Source: Isoetes taiwanensis (Eukaryota > Streptophyta > Lycopodiopsida > Isoetales > Isoetaceae). From it: a DNA stretch of 64,000 nt. The position numbers and the translations under genes are program-made. Under the pieces are notes generated by a model that saw nothing but the letters and a program-made list of their open reading frames with translations, did not search any database and was not told the DNA's origin. The stretch covers positions 7,613,546 through 7,677,545 of the forward strand of contig JAJEKV010000009.1 in NCBI GenBank assembly GCA_021234155.1, written 5' to 3'. This document shows, in pieces, positions 54,586-64,000 of the stretch; the first letter of the stretch is position 1, and every line of letters starts with the position of its first letter.

Positions 54586-55266
54586 AAGTTCATTACAGTC
54601 TATAAGAATTACTTTCGTGATGATGCAAAAGTAAAGTAGGAAGTCGCAGCTATAGAGCAAAAATATAGGCCGACTTTGAAAGACCATAATCTTCTTAATA
54701 TAGATTTGTGCGATTGAATACTTGCTAGAAAGATTTCTGAGTGTACTTTAAGTGACAACAAACATCAATGAAAAAGGATAAGTACTTTTTGAGTTATTAG
54801 GTTTTAGTGACTAACTCTGTTCGAAGACAGTACAAAAAAAAAAGTGAATTTTCAAATGCCGGTTTTCTCTCGATATTACTCGGACTAAGACGATTTAAGG
54901 TTTTTGGGGAAGATAATCAAATCTATTTATAGAAGCAAAAAAAGGCAATGGAAAAGAGCATATATATTTTTGACTTATTACAATTTGATTCGCTGACCTA
55001 TTTTATTATTGTGGCAACAAAGGGGTTAATGTTCCAATAAGTGCTTTGTTTTGTTCAATAAGTGCTTTTTAGAATGGGACTCGCAAGAAACCAACAAAGC
55101 GCCCATAGATAGGCTTCTCATTCATCTCAGCAGATTTTCTACAATGGTGGACAGTGGGTAGCCGCACACATGCGAGCTACCCACAAAAAATAAAGGGAAA
55201 ATCCAATTATATCACTTGGACCCCAAAAAAAAATACAATGCTAATAGATGAGTGGCTGATGTACCT

Positions 55267-55345
55267 GCCGAAAGCTTATCACCGGGATTAAAAAACCCCG
55301 CCCTTTCGGGTTTTCGAGGAAAAACCCTAGTGATAAGCCTTCGGC
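55267..55345. other. Conserved stem-loop, copy 3, inside unit C
   Basis: GCCGAAAGCTTATCAC (55267-55282) pairs with GTGATAAGCCTTCGGC (55330-55345) at 15 of 16 positions and encloses the core GATTAAAAAACCCCGCCC..GGGTTTTCGAGG..AAAACCCTAG (55286-55330). The core is the one found in both LINE 3' UTRs. Unit B keeps only part of it (53898-53944). Confidence 0.75.
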
Positions 55346-55478
55346 AAGGGGCTTAGACAAACGTAAGGCATAGAATCGCTCCCAAAAACCCCCGCATGGA
55401 GACGTCGAAACAGATGCCGCCCGCCAACCTGTACCTGCACATCACCAACACAACAAATGAGAAAACATACCAGAGAAT

Positions 55479-55527
55479 AGCATCACCCAGCGGGTGGAAA
55501 AAAAAAGCATCACCCAGCGGGTGGAAA
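55479..55527. repeat. ~24-bp tandem repeat, two units
   Basis: GCATCACCCAGCGGGTGGAA plus an A-run occurs twice in succession inside unit C; CACCCAGCGGGTG is itself palindromic. Confidence 0.8.
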
Positions 55528-55765
55528 AACATGATAAACAGAACTTGTACAAAATATAATAAACAAAGAAGGGGGGGAGGGTGGGTTCAAAGAGAATAAG
55601 GTACTGCTGAGAGAAGAGGAAGCGCCGATGAGACGTGGATGCAGAAACGCGCCTGAAATAGCGAACTCCCAACCAAAACGGGCATGCGCCGCCCGCATGC
55701 ATGCATGACATGCATGCTCGTCCCATTCTAGAATGGCGATCCGATGTCTCGGATCGATGCGATTC

Positions 55766-57399
55766 TTGTTGGTTTGCTTTTGGTGATAATGTATAATCCT
55801 TTGATACAGAATCTAGACTTGAAAGGATTGGTCAATCTATTATAGATAGCATTTATGGATTATGTGTGACATAGTATTTTGTTAACTAGGTCCTTGAGCA
55901 AGAAGTATAAGTTATATACGAACGATGGATGGAATAACCAAAATTTCTTGGATGTATGTTTATTTCTTACATATTTAAGAGGTTAAAAATAAAGTTTGAG
56001 AAGAGAATTTCTTTGTTTTCGTTTAGAATGAATTAGAAGCTCTATAAATCTTGCTTTTCTATGTTTGTTTCTTAAATTATTACACCTGAAGAATATAAAG
56101 GGTTGCGGAAAAAGAGAAATTATTAAAAAAGATTCTGAAAATACCATATAAATAACTGAAAAAAATAGTTCATAGTATATATGATATGCTGATAATATGC
56201 ATGGCAAAAGAAATAATGTTAGGAGTAGAAATTGGTAGTTTTTGTATTGGATATTAGGTATGTGAAATACATGGCGAGTGTGAGGACTAATCTCATTACT
56301 AATGGGTTGCAGATTGGAGGTTATGTGTTGAACATGTAAGTTTCTTTGAGGTAAAAGAAATTGCACATGAATTATCCATTTCAAGTATCGTAGTTGTTCA
56401 TGTATATCTGCATAAAGTATTATAGACGTCCTGTATTGACATATTTATACTTATGGTTGATGTGGGAGTGTCATAGTATATAACTGAGTTTTGTTATGTT
56501 CTTGTTGTTAGTGATATACGTAATATGTTGATATTGCATGTGTTTTTGGTTTGTATGGTTGTCTGGTTTGCATGAGGTTTATGTTCTTGTTGTTAGTGCT
56601 ATACGTAATATGTTGATAAGGTTATTGCACGTGATTTTTTTTTGCATGCTTGTCTAATTTGCATAGTAAAGATTTTCTTTCACAAGTAAATCAGTCACAT
56701 CTCAAATATGATCAAGAATTGCTAAAATAAGTTGAAGGTAAATATTGAAGTTTCGGTTTGTTCCTTGTATATATGTTGTTTGTGTTTATGTTTACAGAAA
56801 GAAAATGCGACAACCAAAATAGGGATATAGTGTGTCTATGATAATTATAGTGTGCATTCATTAATATGTAGTTTGCATTATAAGACATATAAAAATTGTA
56901 AAGGATGAGTTTTGTGCGATGATTTGGTGAGACGTGTGGTCAAGTAAGAATTACCTGAATGCTATGAAGCATATATAAGATGTTGAGAGCACAACTACAT
57001 CCACAATTCTAATTATAGTTTTGATATTTATAAAAGGTTTTGAGCATAGTTATGATTTGGTTCAAAATTTTAATAGTATTTTAGGTTATGATCAAATTCA
57101 AGTTTTCATATGGTCCGAGTGTTATTTGATTTTTCTAGGTTATGAGACGATTTTATTGGTGCTTCTGACTATGGTTGCGGTCGTGGTAGTTGTATTAACA
57201 TCTCAAATGGTTAGCCATTTAGAAACGTTGGTCATTTCTTTTTTATATATCTGTACATGCATTTTGTCGTTATGTTGGCCACATGAGAATATAGTAGTCA
57301 TGACATGGTTGTGGAAGTTATGGTGAGTTTTTTATGATATTATGACAGAACAAATTGTTTGGTACTAATTATGGTGTTTGTGGTTGTGGTAAAGTGTGA
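55766..57399. other. Intergenic, AT-rich, one tandem repeat
   Basis: No recognisable gene. A 133-codon minus-strand ORF at 55983-56384 has hydrophobic, low-complexity composition and no domain. Confidence 0.45.
56494..56668. repeat. ~86-bp imperfect tandem repeat, two units
   Basis: Units share TTATGTTCTTGTTGTTAGTG, ATACGTAATATGTTGATA and TTGCATG.TTGTCT..TTTGCAT; they start near 56494 and 56579. Confidence 0.8.
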
Positions 57400-58060
57400 A
57401 TATTGTTGTGATAGTGATAGTTACGGTGAGGTACATAAGACATTATGACAAGGAGCGAATGTCTGGTGCTAATTGTGGTTGATGATATTATTGTGGTGTA
57501 GTGCTATGGTGGTACGTTATAATGGCAGTGGTGATGATGTGGTTTTTATGCCACACAGCATATGGTAAAAGCATGATGGTATTCAAGATACTATTCTAAT
57601 GGCGGTGTATAGTGTTGATGAAGGTGGTGTTGGCGTTGATGATGATGGTGGTGTTGATAGTTATGGTAGTGTTTATGGTGATGGTTATTGTTATATGATA
57701 ACAATGGAAACGGTGGTGTTAGTAATGATGGTGTTGATGGTAATAAGAGTCATGTTCATGAATTTGTTGAAAATGGTTTTATAGTGGTGTTGCATGTTGC
57801 AAAAGATATCATAATGATATTGGGAGATGTTGTTAATAATTATGTTGGAGATGATGTTCTAATGATGTGTATAATGGTGTTTGTGATGGTGTTCAAGGTC
57901 CCATTTAAAATGATAAGTGTTTATAATTGTATCGGTAATATTGCCAATAATCATGGGGATGGTGTTCAAATGGTGTTCGAGACAACCTTCTATTGTTATA
58001 ATGTGGTTTATGATGGTGTTATAATAGTGTTGCAGATGGTGTTTATGATGGTATAGTATC
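57400..58060 (+). repeat. GGTGTTGAT-rich low-complexity tract
   Basis: Degenerate repeats built on GGTGTT(G/T)ATG and GATGATGGTG dominate, giving long but artificial ORFs on both strands (for example a His-rich minus frame). I interpret it as a decayed minisatellite. Confidence 0.7.
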
Positions 58061-59965
58061 AAGTGTTATATAGTCTTATGCAATGGCATTGCCGATGGTT
58101 GGTGTTGCTCACTACAATTTTCTCAAAGATATGATCAAAAGGGATGTATAATATTGCCAAGATTGTTTTTGTCATTCTTTTTTATACGGACTCTATTTTG
58201 TGTTCATTGGAGCGCTCTTTTAGGAATATTTATAGCCATATAACATTTGATGTAGTTTATGTTTAGAAATAACGAGTTCTAATATCTAGCATAATAACAA
58301 GGGGTTGTTTTTATATTTTTAGACGCTTTTTTATTATGGTTTTGCTATAATTTAGTGGTTGTATTCGTGTGGACATACTAAGTAATATGTCTAGAGTGCA
58401 CCTTTTCTTAGCCGTTCATTTCAAGAAAGAGACCAAATCGTGTGGTTGTGGCTCTTTTACATGCATGCCTTTTGTTGTTTTCCCATGTGTGATATATGTA
58501 CCTTGTTATTCTAGGTTCTTTTAAAATTAGGTCTCATCCAAATTGGTAGCGGGCTTAGCAGGCTGGATATATAGCAATGGTCTTGCGTCTTGCTTGATTT
58601 TTGCGTGGGGAACAGGATCTGATCATTTGTTGTCTGATTCATCTGCCAGTCAGTTGTCTAAGCCTATCATTTGCTACTCAAGCTGCCAAGTATGTCAAGA
58701 GGAATCCGAATTTTGCTAGTGGCAACACTTAAGAGACAGCACCTTGGTTAGGGTTTCTTGGTATCTTGCTTGCCATAGGCGTTTTCTCAAGAACAGGAAG
58801 AACCCGTACATTCAAAACAAGGTCATTTCTTCTCTTCACAGCTTTGCTTGTAATTGTAGTATAAGACAAGATGTTATTTACATACCAAAGCACTGAAAAC
58901 AACTACCTACAGGAAAATGGTGTACAACAGAGGTTCTTACTTTTTGTTTTCGCCATAGCCTTGCAGATGCCTGCCTTTGCTTTCTAGTATATGCTTCTAT
59001 TTTTCTTTGGTATTATCTTCAACACAGGAGGCTCAATGGAGACCAAGATTGCCCGACAAATACATGGTGTACATATTGCATTCCACAGGTCCAATAGATT
59101 GACATTTCCATTTCTCTTGCCTTGCAGATTCTGGTCATCACTTGCTAATATATGCTTTTATTTATGCATATCTTTCTTTAGGTGAAGATCGTCATGCCAT
59201 TCTTTGTTTTGCTTGTATTGTGTGAGGGCAGCACCGCCTTGGCGCTCTGGACCAGACATTGCATATCCAGATTCTCATCCATAGGAGAAGCTACATCATT
59301 GAAACTCTGAATACACTGCTAAGTTACCTTCTCGGATCAATTTCCTTAATTTGTTAAACATTCAAGACTAAACGTCACACTCCAAGATTTTCTTCTGTCC
59401 ATAGATGGAGCTATGGAAAAAGAGTGCTTTTTTTCCCCATCCTATAAAGCAGTCTCTACTTCTACAAAACGTTCAGATTCAAGCACGAATAAAGCTCCAT
59501 GTTTGTATACGTTACACTCTATAGTAGGAAATATGTTATGTTGAAGAATGGTCTCATGTGTAATGCATAAATTTATGTTGATATATGCATCAGTTATGTT
59601 GTCAATACAATGCAAACATGGCGGCTATTTTTTTTACACATAATGTGATTGTTCCATCATGATTCCTTCTTTATATATACGTCATTACATGTTTGTATAT
59701 TGCATGCTAGAGGCAACATATAGCGGCAACATATATCATAGGCATGTGTATTTTTTTAATTGCCCTTTGGAGTAACCCAGATTCAACTCTTGAGGTCTTC
59801 AGCCATTATATAACCATTACATATCCTAATTGTTATATGATTTGTTTTTTGGTCTTTTCAACGTCCTGAAGGGAGCAAAAAAATAAAAAAAAAAAAAATT
59901 AGGCAAACACAAACCATTAGCCCTTACAACTGTTCCAAAAAACTTTTTTGTTTGGGTCCTGTAAT
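58061..59965. other. Intergenic, no gene recognised
   Basis: Short ORFs only. TTGCAGAT followed by CTGCC or CTGGTC recurs at about 58963 and 59125, but no coding pattern links these. An A-run with scattered T lies at 59878-59900. Confidence 0.45.
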
Positions 59966-60516
59966 ATGTACACCATCTTTTCCTAGGCCCTGAAGGGGCC
60001 AAAGTTCCTTTGACTTAACAGGAATCATTACATCTAATACTAAAATTAAATCCCTCCTGAAGCCACCCTTGGTCTGTGTGCATATTCACATGGGGGGATT
60101 CCTAATCCCTCCTGAAGCCACCCTTGGTCTGTGTGCATATTCACATGGGGGGTGATATAGGGCAGCGAGAGCCCTTTTTGTACATGCTAAAATTGTATAA
60201 TACATGTATGAAATCAACACTATTTAGTACATTTGCTCAAAACGTTATGGTATGTTGCAAGCCTCACTATATAGTATACAAAAATTTGTATGAGCATACT
60301 CCACAAACGAGGATTGTATCTATGGCCTAAATTGAGGAATAACTTGCAAATATGCCCATCCGACAGCTCTCGATGCCCGGAGTCACCCCCGTGTGAATAT
60401 GCACCCAAACCGAAGGGTGTTTCAGGGGGGATTTAATTTTAGTATTAGATATAATGATTTTTGTTAAGTAAAAAAAACTTTGGCCCCTTTCGGGCCTAGG
60501 AAAAGATGGTGTACAT
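59966..60516. mobile_element. Foldback/MITE-like element, ~550 bp
   Basis: The ends ATGTACACCATCTTTTCCTA (59966) and its inverse GGAAAAGATGGTGTACAT (60516) are followed inward by paired GGCC(C)TGAAGGGGCCAAAG, CATTA.ATCTAATACTAAAA, TTAAATCCC and GTGCATATTCACA.GGGGG on both sides. The arms span about 210 and 165 bp around a ~180-bp centre. The left arm has an internal duplication. No ORF. No convincing flanking duplication was found. Confidence 0.7.
60049..60152. repeat. ~50-bp direct repeat inside the foldback element
   Basis: AATCCCTCCTGAAGCCACCC and the following CTTGGTCTGTGTGCATATTC occur at 60049 and 60104 in the left arm only; the right arm has one counterpart. Confidence 0.9.
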
Positions 60517-61755
60517 CTAATGATGATGGATACAAGAAAGCCTAGATTACAAATATATGACCTCGTGTCACACATGCAAAACTAGAGAAGAGATGGAAGA
60601 GAAAGGCAAGAACCACAATAAAAGATATAACGAGACTGGCGTCATCAACCCAATTTTCAAAATAAGCAGTCAAACCAGAATTTTAAAATATATAGCAAAC
60701 TCTCCAAAGATCCAACGGACCCTAAAAATGAGTTTGGCACATTCATGACTTGTATGCATATGCATGTTAGTCCGTCTCAATCCTATGTGGCATATTCAAA
60801 GACATGTTCGTATTTCAACTAATAAAGAATGCTATGTAGTATATGTTTTGGCCTCTCTTAAGAAAGACAATAGTTAAACTATGCTAACTATTGAAACACT
60901 TTCTAATCGTGTGTGTTGTGCAAAATGCAATTCATATGAAACGTATTTGGACAAGTCTAATCACCTAAAGTGCATATTCTAAAAATCTATAGCTTTCCGA
61001 GTAGTTATAACATATAGTTTGTGTTTCCAATGACTTCACAACTCGTGAATTCAGGCATAAGGAATTTTAGAAAATTAAAATGTTGTGTGGTATTGAGATA
61101 CATAAAGAGGCCGATTTAGCAATCTTTGGTGGTTTGAGGTCCTCACCTTATCTACTCATTAAACTTCTTTATCCCCTAGGCAAAAAGAAAAAAAAAAAAA
61201 CCTTTATCCACACCAAAGTCTCTCAAAAGCAAGATCAACTTTAGAAAAGGATTTGCATTATATCACATTCCAATCGTCCTTCCACTCATGATAGAGACAT
61301 ATTTTGCAGTCGCATAATAGGTAACAATTATAATGCCCTCGAATAATCATATATTTTGCCTAATTCGTTTCGGTTTGGGGGAGGGTTTTCTGGCAGTGGT
61401 TAAGACTATGATTTCAGTATCGTATTGTATTAAAAATGGTATAATTTGCCATGTGGGAGGAGCTTGAATGGTTATTGCTATTTTGGGTGCTTTGCAACTC
61501 CCTTATTTCATGGATGTTTTTGCAAAGGCTCAATTGCAGATTATAAGGAGCGGCAACCAAATTTAAGCTATTTTAAGATTTTTCCACAGCCAAATTTTTA
61601 GGCCACGGATGAGATTGCACGCTGCTTTCTTTTTTCGGCGGGGTGCCAAGCGATCCCAGCGAGCTTCCAGGGAGGCCTTCTGGTGATGGCCTTTATCTGT
61701 GTATTCTGTGGGTGACGGCGTTGATCTCCATCTCCATTTCGAATTTTTTCCCGAA

Positions 61756-62000
61756 GGTTTGTTGCAAGAATCGGTTGGTGGGGGTTTGTTGCAAGAATCG
61801 ACCTGGAGGTTGAAATCCCCCGGCCATGGTTCCTTTCTTTCGAACATGGTTTTCGTGCACAGGGTTCTTTGTTTCTTTGACACGGGGTTCTTTGTTTCTT
61901 TGGCACAGGGCACTGGCGGAGAATTCATTCCGGACTCCTGCCCAGGATTCAGTCCGCGATGGTCGATGCCAAGCTTTGCCCGCGATGGTCGATGCCAAGC
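61756..62000 (+). repeat. Three different tandem duplications in 245 bp
   Basis: GGTTTGTTGCAAGAATCG occurs at 61756 and 61783, CAGGGTTCTTTGTTTCTTTG-like units at 61860 and 61883, and CGCGATGGTCGATGCCAAGC at 61955 and 61981. Each is present twice. Confidence 0.85.
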
Positions 62001-62292
62001 ATTGGGGCTTCCTGCTTGCTTTGTTTCATTTGCCGGTCGCTGCAGTGGAGTTCAGCAGTGCAGGCTTCATGCTGACCATTGGCTTTTTTATTTTGCTTTT
62101 TTCTTGTGCTTCAACCATGTGTTCGATCGACACCATAGGAAGTGGTGTTTTATTTTTGGGTCAAAATCTTAATGGCCATTGATCTGGCACAATACCAGGA
62201 ATATCCCACAGATCAATGGCTCTGAATAAAACGTGGAATAAAACCCATAATTATTTTCCTCATATCTAGAATGTCCAAACCTTGTCCCATTA

Positions 62293-62377
62293 TCAAAATT
62301 CATGGTACATTAAAAATACACAATTTACATTGGTCTCAAAATTCATGGTACATTAAAATACACAATTTACATTGGTC
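62293..62377. repeat. ~43-bp tandem repeat, two units
   Basis: TCAAAATTCATGGTACATTA then AAA(A)TACACAATTTACATTGG occurs twice directly; the units differ by one A. Confidence 0.9.
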
Positions 62378-62517
62378 TTGCAAGTTGCACAATCATCAAA
62401 GGTTGTGCTCTGGCATATATCCTACACAACTCATTCTCATGATCATGGATCAGTGCAATCATGCGTAGGATGCCAGCATGGCAAGATAGCTCAAGAACAC
62501 TAGAGGTCATTTGATCA

Positions 62518-62850
62518 TCATATTATTCTAAACCTCTTTATGGATACTGAGCTATGTGATTCATCTGATTGTTTCGTATTATGATGCTTTAGAAGACTCT
62601 CGATCCCTCTCTTAAATCTATCACGAGCATCTGGTTGTTGCAGCGCAGATGAAATAAGTAATTGAATATGACTCAATTTGTGCTTTGGTAAAACATTTGT
62701 GCTCATCGAAGGGTCCTCAAGATGCATCTTGTTGTCAATACTTGTATCCACATCCAAGGGATCCAAAGTGTCAAAAACATCCTCAAACGTAGGGCTATTC
62801 GTGATTGCGATGGGATCATCAAACGTAGGGCTATTCGTAATTGCGATGGG
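62518..62850 (-). pseudogene. Out-of-frame C-terminal tail of the NAC gene
   Basis: In the frame shifted from exon 2 of the NAC gene, the minus strand reads [12 protein letters not shown] twice, then [19 protein letters not shown] and RDRFKRGIESLLKHH to a stop at 62518. Its acidic, Ser/Thr/Asp-rich character fits a NAC C-terminal activation region far better than the in-frame tail. The frame change falls within a repetitive ATGATG..ATGATGAT stretch at about 62850-62868. It could be a real mutation, an assembly error or an unrecognised splice event. Confidence 0.6.
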
Positions 62851-63475
62851 ATCATCATGGCATCATGGGGCTTATGAGCAGCGCCTGAGGATTTTTTATA
62901 GATTCTACATAAAACCCAATCATCCATCTGCAAAGGAAGAAAAAAAGAACCAAAGGTAAGATAGATAGATAGATAGATAGATATAAATAACATAGTAGGT
63001 ACCAAAATGAGAAAAAAAAGGAGAAATGCCTAAATTCACTTACACGAAGAGATCCCGAAGAAGACCCGTTATGAGAACCAGGAAGGCGGTATTCGTGCAT
63101 AATCCAGTTGGTTTTAACGCCCTCTGAAGGTTTGCCATGGTAGAAAACAAGAGCCTTTTTAATCCCAAGAAGGGCGCCGGATGCCGGATCAAGAATGGGC
63201 TTATCAGAGCCAGTGGCTTTCCAGTAGCCGGAAGCAGCAGCTCTGTTGGGGCGAGCTCCATTAGGATATTTTCTGTCCCTGGGAGTTAAGAAATACCATT
63301 CCTTTTCTCCCACATAGGCCAGCGCCGGAAGATCCCAAGGATCGTGCTTGTACAGATCTATCTGGGCTATCACATTTGCCCCAAAATTGGTGCCCGATCT
63401 TTTTGCCAAATAATGCACTACCAGTTCCTCATCCGTCGGATGAAACCTGAACCCTGGCGGCATCTTATTTTCCAT
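62703..63475 (-). CDS. NAC-domain transcription factor (two exons)
   Basis: NAC proteins are plant-specific nuclear transcription factors. Exon 1 (63475-63044, 144 codons) begins [20 protein letters not shown] and holds NAC subdomains [14 protein letters not shown] (39-50), [20 protein letters not shown] (56-75), [11 protein letters not shown] (83-93) and [11 protein letters not shown] (121-131). A consensus GTAAGTG donor follows. A 116-base intron ends TTTGCAG at 62928. Exon 2 starts [12 protein letters not shown], subdomain E, in phase. The A-D part looks like the SNAC/ATAF type. In frame, the protein ends at 62703 (218 residues) with an odd Ile/Leu/Arg-rich tail, because the natural acidic tail lies in another frame. 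Confidence 0.9.
62779..62850. repeat. 36-bp tandem duplication in NAC exon 2
   Basis: ATCATCAAACGTAGGGCTAT and the next 16 bases occur twice (second unit 62815-62850; the first begins with CCTCAAACG). The length is a multiple of three, so it adds twelve residues to the acidic frame without breaking it. Confidence 0.85.
62928..63043 (-). other. Intron of the NAC gene with GATA microsatellite
   Basis: GT-AG intron of 116 bases, phase 0, at the position before [11 protein letters not shown] where NAC genes usually have one. It holds about six GATA units (62959-62983 on the plus strand, TATC in the transcript). Confidence 0.8.
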
Positions 63476-63543
63476 TGCAGCTTCTCTGGAATAAACTGAT
63501 CGATTACCTCTTCCAGAATTTGCTTACAGATTTGTATCTTCGT

Positions 63544-63552
63544 GCTTATAAA
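63544..63552 (-). promoter_or_regulatory. Putative TATA box of the NAC gene
   Basis: TTTATAAGC on the minus strand lies about 70 bases upstream of the start codon at 63475, in GGAAGGGTTTATAAGCACG. The position suits a short 5' UTR. This is inference from position and sequence only. Confidence 0.4.
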
Positions 63553-63559
63553 CCCTTCC

Positions 63560-64000
63560 TTTTTTAGTTTTATTATTATTTTTTTATCTTTTTTTCATTC
63601 ATGTTTTTTTCATTTTCATTGCTTTTATTTATCCTCCATGTTTTACACATGCGAATATAGTTTTTTGTTTCCATACGGCACGACTCTCACTCGGTGAAAT
63701 TAAATTTACCCTTAATCTTAATGTAGTGTCGTGGCAGAATCATTATGGTTGAAAATTTTGTAGGATAGAATCACCAACCGTTGGGATTATTGAACCACAT
63801 CACACATTATAAGAGTAAGTTTAATCTCATCCCCACTCGTAAGACTTTTTCAATTGGCATCTTGGCTAATACGAAGATAATGTGACAATGGCCTAGTTTG
63901 GCCACCACACAAAAATCCACTTTAGAGATATCTTGATTTCTTTCGGCCCTTTCAACATCCTTCTTGCTCGAGATAAGGTGCCCCTACAGTCCTTTACATG
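63560..64000. other. Upstream region of the NAC gene
   Basis: T-rich on the plus strand (63560-63640), then AT-rich sequence without ORF or repeat. It presumably contains regulatory DNA, but I see no motif I would defend. Confidence 0.4.

Larger units (their letters stand above)
55069..55765 (-). mobile_element. CATGCATG-rich element, unit C (right arm, most complete)
   Basis: Read on the minus strand it starts CGATCCGAGACATCGGATCG at about 55760. It passes ATTCTAGAATGGGACGAGC, CATGCATG clusters, the stem-loop and GGCTACCCACTG, and ends GCGAGTCCCATTCTA at 55069. It is the longest of the three units (~690 bp). With unit B it forms an inverted repeat of roughly 580 bp around a ~970-bp spacer. 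No transposase is seen. Confidence 0.7.
60517..62517. other. Intergenic 3' of the NAC gene, with micro-duplications
   Basis: No recognised gene. A 157-codon plus-strand ORF (61699-62172) overlaps open frames on both strands in a GC-richer patch, has no domain, and consists partly of tandem duplications, so I do not call it. Confidence 0.45.

Noticed and set aside
55245-55290. Hammerhead ribozyme (CTGATG..GAAA)
   Set aside because: The conserved CUGAUGA is not complete (CTGATGT) and no proper stem II or stem III can be drawn.
55286-55330. Bacterial-type terminator (GC hairpin next to an A/T run)
   Set aside because: The window is plant nuclear DNA, and the motif is explained by the conserved stem-loop shared with LINE tails.
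57599-58056. ORFs of 61-122 codons in the GT-rich tract
   Set aside because: Low-complexity products of a degenerate repeat.
61699-62172. 157-codon plus-strand ORF
   Set aside because: Open on several frames of both strands, built partly from tandem duplications, no domain and no gene context.
1-64000. tRNA, rRNA or CRISPR arrays
   Set aside because: No T-loop-like GGTTCGANNCC with a matching acceptor stem, no rRNA-like blocks and no regularly spaced short repeats were seen.

Overview
This looks like nuclear DNA of a land plant with a large, repeat-rich, AT-rich genome. The evidence is a NAC-domain gene (a plant-only transcription factor family) with a consensus GT-AG intron, plant-type Copia and Gypsy LTR retrotransposons, a Copia primer binding site of the initiator-methionine tRNA type, L1-like LINEs, and MITE-sized inverted-repeat elements. 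The sequence alone does not settle the lineage. Low gene density and diverse decayed LINEs would suit a fern, lycophyte or gymnosperm at least as well as a compact angiosperm; that is inference.

Layout. 1-6.1 kb has no recognisable gene. 6.1-9.5 kb is a GC-rich, heavily broken LINE on the minus strand (endonuclease, reverse transcriptase, C-terminal cysteine/histidine motif) with a GAATA-repeat tail instead of poly(A). 12.5-12.8 kb holds a broken coiled-coil ORF. 12.8-17.2 kb and 39.9-44.4 kb are two direct copies of one ~4.4 kb segment with copy-specific insertions, deletions and tandem-repeat changes. At 17.5-17.63 kb clustered heat-shock elements sit just upstream of a TATA box, with no gene recognised after them. 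A Helitron-like 3' terminus lies at 22.3 kb.

26.8-39.9 kb is a nest of transposons: a 5'-truncated L1-like LINE (minus) abuts a Gypsy fragment (gag with three zinc knuckles, protease, then cut off before reverse transcriptase; minus), and a structurally complete 5.5 kb Copia element (plus; 397-bp LTRs, AGGAG target duplication) is inserted upstream of the Gypsy gag. The Copia gag-pol frame is broken only by one nonsense codon and one ~258-bp insertion.

45.9-47.2 kb has a LINE tail and a LINE 3' fragment. 48.5-50.1 kb has two MITEs with target-site duplications. 50.9-52.0 kb is a ~450-bp tandem array. 52.4-52.9 kb is a second, 5'-truncated member of the GAATA-tailed LINE family. 53.2-55.8 kb holds three copies of a CATGCATG-rich element, two of them facing each other as a large inverted repeat around a Copia LTR/PBS remnant. 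56-62.5 kb is non-coding, with a GGTGTTGAT-rich low-complexity tract and a ~550-bp foldback element. The only convincing host gene is the NAC gene at 62.5-63.5 kb on the minus strand, and its C-terminal exon appears frameshifted.

The best candidate for something undescribed is a stem-loop shared by the 3' regions of both GAATA-tailed LINEs and by the inverted-repeat element: the core is conserved while the outer stem changes sequence and stays paired. The heat-shock-element promoter at 17.5 kb and the arginine/lysine-rich leader ORF of the Copia element also deserve a second look.
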